From: Streptomyces adelaidensis
Lineage (GTDB): Bacteria; Actinomycetota; Actinomycetes; Streptomycetales; Streptomycetaceae
Direction of reading: 5' to 3'
NCBI RefSeq assembly: GCF_016598475.1
Contig: NZ_JAEMUX010000027.1
Span: 1-64,000, forward strand
DNA: 64,000 nt
Below, piece by piece: positions 58,995 to 64,000 of the stretch (within the stretch, counting starts at the first letter, position 1; every line of letters starts with the position of its first letter). A program made the translations under genes and the position numbers. The notes below the pieces were generated by a model. The model had not been told where the DNA came from. It was given only the letters and a program-made list of their open reading frames with translations, and did not search any database.

Positions 58995-60647
58995 ATGGAG
59001 GGTGCTCCCGTGGCCGAAGCTCCGTTCTGTGGAGGAGGGCGCTTGACGACTGGAGAGAATCTCGTCCGCGAGCGGGCCGAGGAGAGGGTGGACGGCGGAG
59101 GTGACGCGGCGCCGTCGGTGGAGGAGTTGCTGACGCTGCACGGCCAACCCGTCCTGGACTACGCGGCGTTGTGCACCGGGCCGAGCCCGGGTGCCGCGCA
59201 GCGGCTCGCCGGGCAGGCGTTCCGGAACACCTACGGCGACGCGGCGTCGCATGCCGGCTCGGGCTTCCCATGGCGGCCCCGGCTGCTCGCTGCGGTCCTC
59301 GCAGCCGCCCGGCAGTGGAGCACCGGCGACAACCGTCCGCTGCTCCACCCGGAGTTGCGGGACGGCGGAACCCATAAGGGGCGCCGGGCGGCGGCGCCGG
59401 CCATCACGTACGGCACCGGCGACAGAAGCCTGGTGCTGCACGCCTTCCGGAGCCTGCCGGACCGCACCCAGGCACTGCTGTGGCACACCGAGGTCGAGGC
59501 GGAGGACATCGAGGCGGTGGCGTCCCTGCTCGGCGCCGAGCCCTCCCTGCTGAACTCCGAGCGCGCCCGCACCCTGTTACGCGACGAGTGCGTGCGGGCC
59601 CATCTCGACCTCGCGCCCCGCGAGCAGTGCCGCCGCCTCAACCGGCTCATCGACGTCCATGCCGGCCCCGGCGCCGGCGGGATGATGGCGGAGGTACTCG
59701 AACACCTCGACGGCTGTGGCCACTGCCGGGCGGCGGTGGACGAGCTGGACCAGTCACCGCACCGGCTGCCCGCCCTGCTCGCCGAGGCCGTCCTGGGATT
59801 CCGTGCGGCGGACTATCTCACCACCCGGCCCGCCCGTCGGACGGCCGCATCGGCGCACGCCCGCGCGGAGCCTGAGCCAGGACCCGTGGACGCCGAGGCC
59901 GAGCCGACCACCGCGGCCGCCCCCGCACCCCGGCCGCGCCGCCGCTGGCCCCTGCTCGTCGGCATGGGCGTGGTGCTGTGCGGCGTGATCGCGGCGACTC
60001 CCATGGCACTCAGCGGAACCGAGGTCGTCCTCGACAGGGCGGGCGGGCCCACGCCCGGACTGACCCCGCTCCCGTCCGATTCCCTCCCCGTGTCGTCAGC
60101 CGACCCCCAGCCGCCGGATGCCTCCACGGCGCCCGGCGCGAGCGAGGCCCTCGCCACACGGCTGCACAACACGAGGACCGGGCTGTGTCTCGACGTGGCC
60201 GGTTCGGCACAGATGGCGGGCGCGCTCGCGGTGACGGCCCGGTGCGGGGGATCGGCGACCCAGCTGTGGCGGTTGGAGGACGGGGGACGACTGCGGAACC
60301 AAGCGGCCCCCGACCTGTGTCTGAACGCCGAACCGGCCGGCAGCCTCGCCTTACGACCGTGTGCTGACCCGTCCGACTCGTCCGACTCGTCCGACTCGGA
60401 CGGCCCGGACGGTGGACAGTCCGGCGACACGCGGTACGACCTGGCGGCCGACGGCCTCCTCACCCTCGTCGCGAAGCCCGGAGTGGCCGTGACGCCCGGG
60501 CGCCGTTCCGTGGGGTCGATCATCTTCCTGGAGCCGGTCCCGCAGGACAGGGTCCGCAGATCCCAGCGCTGGAGCACCGACGAGGCGTCCGACGGTGCCA
60601 CCTCGCTGTCGCAGTCCGTTCGGGACACCTCGGCCGCCGCCGGATGA
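58995..60647 (+). CDS. Sigma-like / zinc-finger / transmembrane / ricin-lectin fusion
   Basis: This is a 550-residue protein with four parts. Residues 40-215 resemble an ECF sigma factor region 2-4 without clear DNA-binding helices (SLLNSERARTLLRDECVRAH). Residues 217-260 carry EHLDGCGHCRAAVDEL, the HxxxCxxC of an anti-sigma zinc finger. One membrane helix follows near 315-335 (WPLLVGMGVVLCGVIAATPM). A ricin-type beta-trefoil lies at about 390-530 (RLHNTRTGLCLDVAGSAQMA, ATQLWRLEDG). Two TTA codons (59577 and 60351) suggest bldA control. The SD GGGAGGAGG precedes ATG 58995. It may relay an outside carbohydrate signal. Confidence 0.72.
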   Translation: MEGAPVAEAPFCGGGRLTTGENLVRERAEERVDGGGDAAPSVEELLTLHGQPVLDYAALCTGPSPGAAQRLAGQAFRNTYGDAASHAGSGFPWRPRLLAAVLAAARQWSTGDNRPLLHPELRDGGTHKGRRAAAPAITYGTGDRSLVLHAFRSLPDRTQALLWHTEVEAEDIEAVASLLGAEPSLLNSERARTLLRDECVRAHLDLAPREQCRRLNRLIDVHAGPGAGGMMAEVLEHLDGCGHCRAAVDELDQSPHRLPALLAEAVLGFRAADYLTTRPARRTAASAHARAEPEPGPVDAEAEPTTAAAPAPRPRRRWPLLVGMGVVLCGVIAATPMALSGTEVVLDRAGGPTPGLTPLPSDSLPVSSADPQPPDASTAPGASEALATRLHNTRTGLCLDVAGSAQMAGALAVTARCGGSATQLWRLEDGGRLRNQAAPDLCLNAEPAGSLALRPCADPSDSSDSSDSDGPDGGQSGDTRYDLAADGLLTLVAKPGVAVTPGRRSVGSIIFLEPVPQDRVRRSQRWSTDEASDGATSLSQSVRDTSAAAG

Positions 60648-60675
60648 GGGCGACGACGGCCCCGCCCGGCGGCGA

Positions 60676-61968
60676 TCACCTGTGAAGACGGTCGAAGCTG
60701 AACGGAGTCAGCGGGGCGGGCCGGTCGCCGGTCACGATGTAGTCGGTGAGGTGGTGGCCGGTCGCCGGGCCCAGGGTGACGCCGAGCATGCCGTGGCCCG
60801 TCGCCGCGAAGGCGTTGGCGTGACCGGGAACACGGTCGATCACGGGGAGGCCGTCCGGGAGGAAGGGGCGTCCGCCGACCCAGGGGTCCCGGATCAGGCC
60901 GACCAGGTCGTCCGGGTCGTCGAACCAGCGGCCCAGGTAGTGCCGGCTGGCCAGCGCGACGGCGACGACGCGCCGCCAGTCGAGCCGGTTGTTGTTGCCG
61001 CTCAGCTCCATCGTCCCGCCGATCCGCGTCGTACCGCCGATCGGCGAGGCCACGGCCCTGCGTTCACCGAAGTACAGCGTGTGGCGTGGGGCCGGGTCGA
61101 GGTCGACCGAGAAGCTGTACCCCTTGCCCGCCTGGAGCGGCAGCCGGCAGCCCAGTCGCCCCAGCAGGTGTGCGGAGCGCATGCCCGCCGCGACGACCAG
61201 CGCGGCGCACGGCATGTCGCCCTGGGTGGTGGTCAGCGCCACGACCCGCCCCCCGGCGGAGCGGAACCCCGTCACCTCCGCGTTCTCGTGGACCTTCACG
61301 CCCAGCCCCGCGAGCGCCGCCCCCAGTCCGCGTGAGAACGCCTCCGGGTCCACCACCCCCTCTCCCTCCACGAGATACGCCGCACGCACCCGGGGCGACA
61401 GCGCCTGGTCCAGCAGCCGGGCCTCGTCACCGGCGACGATGTCGTCCGGCAGCGGATAGCGGCCGTCCGCCATCTCCCGCTGAACCGCCAGGTGGTGCCG
61501 GGCCTCGGCGGGCGACAGGAACGCGTGGACCATTCCGGGACGGGTCAGGGTCGTGTCGACCCCCGTCTCGCGCAGCCCGTCGAAGAGGTCGAACGTGTCG
61601 CGGTTCAACTCGGCGACGGCCGTGTACCCGTGACGGAAAGCCGCCGGTGTGCTGCTGCGCCAGAACCGCCACAGCCACCGTACGAACGCCGGATCGGGGA
61701 GCGGCCGCAAGTACAGGGGGGAGTCGGGGCGGCCCAGCGAACGCAGGGCGTAACGCACCACGCCGGGTGCCGGCACCGGCGTCGAGTGGCTGAGGCACAC
61801 CCATCCCGCGTTGCCCCGGGACGCCCCGGAGCCCAGGGCGCGCCGCTCGACGACCTCGACCGGCACACCGGCCCGGGCCAGGTAGTACGCCGTGCACAGT
61901 CCCACGACACCGCCGCCCACGACCACGACCGGACTGCCCCCGCTCAGACCCGCGGGCCCGGCGGTCAT
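60676..61968 (-). CDS. dadA: D-amino acid dehydrogenase-like FAD oxidoreductase (DadA)
   Basis: This is a 430-residue DAO-fold flavoprotein. The FAD site is VVVVGGGVVGLCTAYYLARA, VEVVERR and GASRGNAGWVCLSHSTPV, a DadA hallmark. The C-terminal signature GHGMLGVTLGPATGHHLTDY is intact. It oxidises D-amino acids to keto acids and feeds electrons to the respiratory chain. It overlaps the ABC ATPase by four bases (ATGA), so uptake and breakdown are linked. The substrate may be a D-amino acid or another small amine. Confidence 0.9.
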   Translation of the reverse strand: MTAGPAGLSGGSPVVVVGGGVVGLCTAYYLARAGVPVEVVERRALGSGASRGNAGWVCLSHSTPVPAPGVVRYALRSLGRPDSPLYLRPLPDPAFVRWLWRFWRSSTPAAFRHGYTAVAELNRDTFDLFDGLRETGVDTTLTRPGMVHAFLSPAEARHHLAVQREMADGRYPLPDDIVAGDEARLLDQALSPRVRAAYLVEGEGVVDPEAFSRGLGAALAGLGVKVHENAEVTGFRSAGGRVVALTTTQGDMPCAALVVAAGMRSAHLLGRLGCRLPLQAGKGYSFSVDLDPAPRHTLYFGERRAVASPIGGTTRIGGTMELSGNNNRLDWRRVVAVALASRHYLGRWFDDPDDLVGLIRDPWVGGRPFLPDGLPVIDRVPGHANAFAATGHGMLGVTLGPATGHHLTDYIVTGDRPAPLTPFSFDRLHR

Positions 61969-62792
61969 GACGTCGTCCCGTACGACGCGAGGAACTCCTG
62001 TGTCCTGGCCTGCGCCGGGTTGTCCAGGACGTCCTGCGGCGCGCCCTCCTCGACGATCTGCCCGCCGTCGACGAAGACGACGTGGTCCGACACCTCGCGG
62101 GCGAAGGGCAGTTCATGGGTGACCAGGAGCATCGTCATCCCGTCGGCGGCGAGTTCCCGCATGACGCTGAGGACCTCGCGGGTGGCTTCCGGGTCAAGGG
62201 AGGACGTGGGCTCGTCGAAGAGCAGGACCTCCGGCTGGAGCGCGAGAGCCCGCGCGATGGCGACACGCTGCTGCTCGCCGCCGGACAGCTGCTCCGGCCG
62301 GGCGAGCCCGCGGTGGGCCACCTTGACCCGGCGCAGCAGCGCGACGGCCCGTTCCAGTGCCTGCTGTTCCGGGACACCCGCCCTGCGCTGGGCCAGGACG
62401 ACGTTCTCCACGGCTGTCAGATGCGGGAAGAGATGGAACCGCTGGAAGACCATGCCGACGGTGCGCCGCAGCCCGGGCAGGTCGCGGCAGACCGTCCGGC
62501 CGCCGCTGTGCACGACCTCTCCGGCGACCTCGACCGTGCCCGCCTCCGGCCGCTCCAGCAGGTTGACGCAGCGCATCAGGGTCGACTTGCCGCCACCGCT
62601 CTGGCCGATGACGCTCACGATGCGGCCCCGGTCGACCTCCAGGTTCACCTGGTCGAGCACCCGCCGGCCGTCGAAGGACTTGCAGAGCCCCTCGATCCGT
62701 ATGACGGCCTCGCTCGGTACGAGACCTGGTGCCGGGCTCGGTAGGGATGCCTCCGACGCGGTCGTACGCGCGGTGATCACGGGCTCCGTCAT
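61965..62792 (-). CDS. Polar amino acid ABC transporter ATP-binding protein
   Basis: This is a 275-residue ABC ATPase of the GlnQ/HisP type. Walker A is VIGQSGGGKST, Q-loop FQRFHLFPHL, signature LSGGEQQRVAIARAL, Walker B VLLFDEPTSSLDPE and H-loop LLVTHELPFA. The N-terminal about 30 residues are an extension. It overlaps dadA and the permease by four bases on each side. It forms an importer with the permease and the binding protein at the end of the window. Confidence 0.95.
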   Translation of the reverse strand: MTEPVITARTTASEASLPSPAPGLVPSEAVIRIEGLCKSFDGRRVLDQVNLEVDRGRIVSVIGQSGGGKSTLMRCVNLLERPEAGTVEVAGEVVHSGGRTVCRDLPGLRRTVGMVFQRFHLFPHLTAVENVVLAQRRAGVPEQQALERAVALLRRVKVAHRGLARPEQLSGGEQQRVAIARALALQPEVLLFDEPTSSLDPEATREVLSVMRELAADGMTMLLVTHELPFAREVSDHVVFVDGGQIVEEGAPQDVLDNPAQARTQEFLASYGTTS

Positions 62793-63544
62793 ACCGCCGA
62801 CTCCTTCCGGACCGTGGGCCGAGCGAGATCGGCCGCGAGCAGCTCATGGGCGGCCCGTACGCGCCGCCGTCGCAATGGGGACAGGGGGATGCCCGCCCGT
62901 ACCTTCCGTTCCAGCAGCAACAGCAGCTGGGAGAGCGGGTAGCACAGGGCGAAGTAGACGGCCGAGATGACCAGGTAGACCTCCAGCGCGCGGAAGGTGG
63001 CCGAGGTGATGAGCCGCCCCTCGGACATCAGCTCGGCGGCGGAGACGGTGACCAGCAGGGAGGTGGACTTCAGCAGGTCGACCAGCATGGTGTTGGTGCC
63101 GGGCAGCGCCAGCCGTACCGCCTGGGGCAGGACGACATGGGCGAAGATGCTCGCCCTGCCGAGCCCCAAGGCCTCCCCGGCCTCGGTCTGTTCGGCGTGA
63201 ACCCCGCTGATCGCGGAGCGGAAGATCTCGGAGAGGTAGGCGGCGTAGAAGACGATCAGACTCAGGCAGCCGGCCGTGAACACGTCCAGCTTGATGCCGG
63301 CCGAGGCCAGGCCGAAGTAGGTCAGGAAGATGATGGCCAGCAGCGGGACGTTCTTGAACACCTCCGTGTAGACAGCGGCGACGGCGCGGGCGGGCCATGC
63401 CCTGCTCAGTCTGAGCAGGGCCACGGCCAGGCCGAGCGCGACCGCGCCGACGAAGCTCACCACCGTGTAGGAGAGCGTGCGGCCGAGCGCGTCGAGCAGG
63501 TCGGACCGGTAGTCGGTCCAGGGGACTTGGAAGAGAGCGGACAT
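62789..63544 (-). CDS. Polar amino acid ABC transporter permease
   Basis: This is a 251-residue permease of the HisMQ type with about 5 helices. The EAA loop EAGEALGLGRASIFAHVVLPQA is intact. ATG 63544 is chosen over GTG 63556 because GAGGAAA lies close upstream. It has VFKNVPLLAIIFLTYFGL, characteristic of the family. Unlike some systems, only one permease is encoded here, so it likely works as a homodimer. Confidence 0.93.
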   Translation of the reverse strand: MSALFQVPWTDYRSDLLDALGRTLSYTVVSFVGAVALGLAVALLRLSRAWPARAVAAVYTEVFKNVPLLAIIFLTYFGLASAGIKLDVFTAGCLSLIVFYAAYLSEIFRSAISGVHAEQTEAGEALGLGRASIFAHVVLPQAVRLALPGTNTMLVDLLKSTSLLVTVSAAELMSEGRLITSATFRALEVYLVISAVYFALCYPLSQLLLLLERKVRAGIPLSPLRRRRVRAAHELLAADLARPTVRKESAV

Positions 63545-63622
63545 GTGTTTCCTCACGAATTTCCGCGCCGATGGCGCCGATGCCGCCGATTGTGCTGATC
63601 GCGCTGACCGCGTTGACCGCGC

Positions 63623-64000
63623 TCACTCAGCGATGGACGGGGCCTTCCAGTCCTTCGGCCGGTCCACGCCCTGACGGGCGGCGGCCATGCCCTCGGAGGG
63701 CTTGAGGAACTGCTCGGGGTCACCGCCGTACTTCTTGACCAGCTTCGCCAGCTCGCCGCTCGTGTACATGGCGTCGATCTGCGCCGAGATCGCCTTCTCC
63801 AGCTTGGTGGCCTTCTTGGGCAGGTAGAAGCCGGTCTGGTACGGCTGGAAGTACTCGTACGCGGGCTTGGCCTTGACCTGGGCGGCGGTCGGCGGGGTCA
63901 GATACTGGGTGCTGATCTTGATGTCGGGGCGTTCCTGCTGCGCGGCGATGATGATGAGCGGGTCGAGGAACCCGACATCGACCCGGCCCGCGCCGAGGTC
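63623..64000 (-). CDS. Amino acid ABC transporter substrate-binding protein (partial)
   Basis: Only the C-terminal 125 residues lie in the window; the start is beyond the end. It reads VGFLDPLIIIAAQQERPDIK, then YFQPYQTGFYLPKKATKLEK, ISAQIDAMYTSGELAKLVKK and YGGDPEQFLKPSEG, typical of the periplasmic-binding-protein type 2 family for polar amino acids (SBP_bac_3). The TGA is at 63623-63625. It is the first gene of the transporter-dadA operon, and it would select the substrate for DadA. Confidence 0.9.
   Translation of the reverse strand, partial: DLGAGRVDVGFLDPLIIIAAQQERPDIKISTQYLTPPTAAQVKAKPAYEYFQPYQTGFYLPKKATKLEKAISAQIDAMYTSGELAKLVKKYGGDPEQFLKPSEGMAAARQGVDRPKDWKAPSIAE

Noticed and set aside
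1..64000. tRNA or rRNA genes
   Set aside because: I scanned for T-arm-like GTTCGA(A/G)TC contexts with flanking stems and for rRNA-like conserved runs and found none; the GTTCGAAATC at 47507 lies in a short dyad without an acceptor stem.

Overview
The window looks like chromosomal DNA of a Streptomyces or a close relative. GC content is very high, third codon positions are almost always G or C, GTG and TTG starts are common, and TTA codons are very rare. Several gene families are typical of the genus: streptophobe and DUF6777 proteins, a WhiJ-type XRE/DUF397 pair, DUF5133, DUF574-type methyltransferases, ClpP3/ClpP4 with a PopR-like activator, and several SigB-type stress sigma-factor genes. 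I found no rRNA, tRNA, CRISPR array or intact insertion sequence. Mobile DNA is limited to decayed fragments.

Left part (1-20 kb): a cysteine-synthase-like enzyme coupled to an MFS exporter, a streptophobe membrane protein, secreted or anchored proteins (DUF6777, FG-GAP, a propeller-like protein with a TTA codon), a kinase-like phosphotransferase, a decayed patch with a transposase fragment, DinB and methyltransferase genes separated by a triplicated 3' end, and the popR/clpP4/clpP3 protease locus with two PopR-type operator boxes. After these come TerC, a SGNH lipoprotein, DUF3105, glyoxalase-fold proteins and an RNase HI.

Middle (20-38 kb): an FAD monooxygenase behind a perfect 16-bp palindrome, AlkB, AIM24, a Nudix hydrolase, a divergent ArgP/LysE pair, an MFS exporter, an aldo/keto reductase, an isolated second-type mraY behind a short coupled upstream ORF, a small secreted protein, a GNAT enzyme, and a developmental-regulator cluster (HATPase, TPR regulator, XRE-DUF5753, DUF397).

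Stress locus (38.5-49.4 kb): a complete partner-switching and stressosome-like module (RsbR-, RsbS- and RsbT-like proteins, an RsbT/RsbX-type fusion and a GAF/SpoIIE phosphatase, all overlapping by 1-4 bp), an RsbV-like antagonist, two divergent SigB-family sigma factors, DUF5133, two more HATPases and a PAS-GAF-SpoIIE phosphatase. SigB-type promoter matches (GNNT-N14/16-GGGTAC) lie upstream of the antagonist and of a small gene at 50.8 kb. This locus would sense osmotic or oxidative stress and release sigma factors from their anti-sigma kinases.

Right part (49.6-64 kb): a GCS2-type carboxylate-amine ligase, a HAD protein, a phytoene/squalene-synthase-like protein, a DEAD-box helicase with a structured leader, and the most interesting item: a two-gene operon with a T4 Rnl1-like RNA ligase and a T4 Pnkp-like 5'-kinase/3'-phosphatase, divergent from an antitoxin/Fic-like toxin pair. 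Then come an unusual sigma-like/zinc-finger/TM/ricin fusion and a D-amino-acid dehydrogenase with a polar amino-acid ABC transporter that runs off the end of the window.
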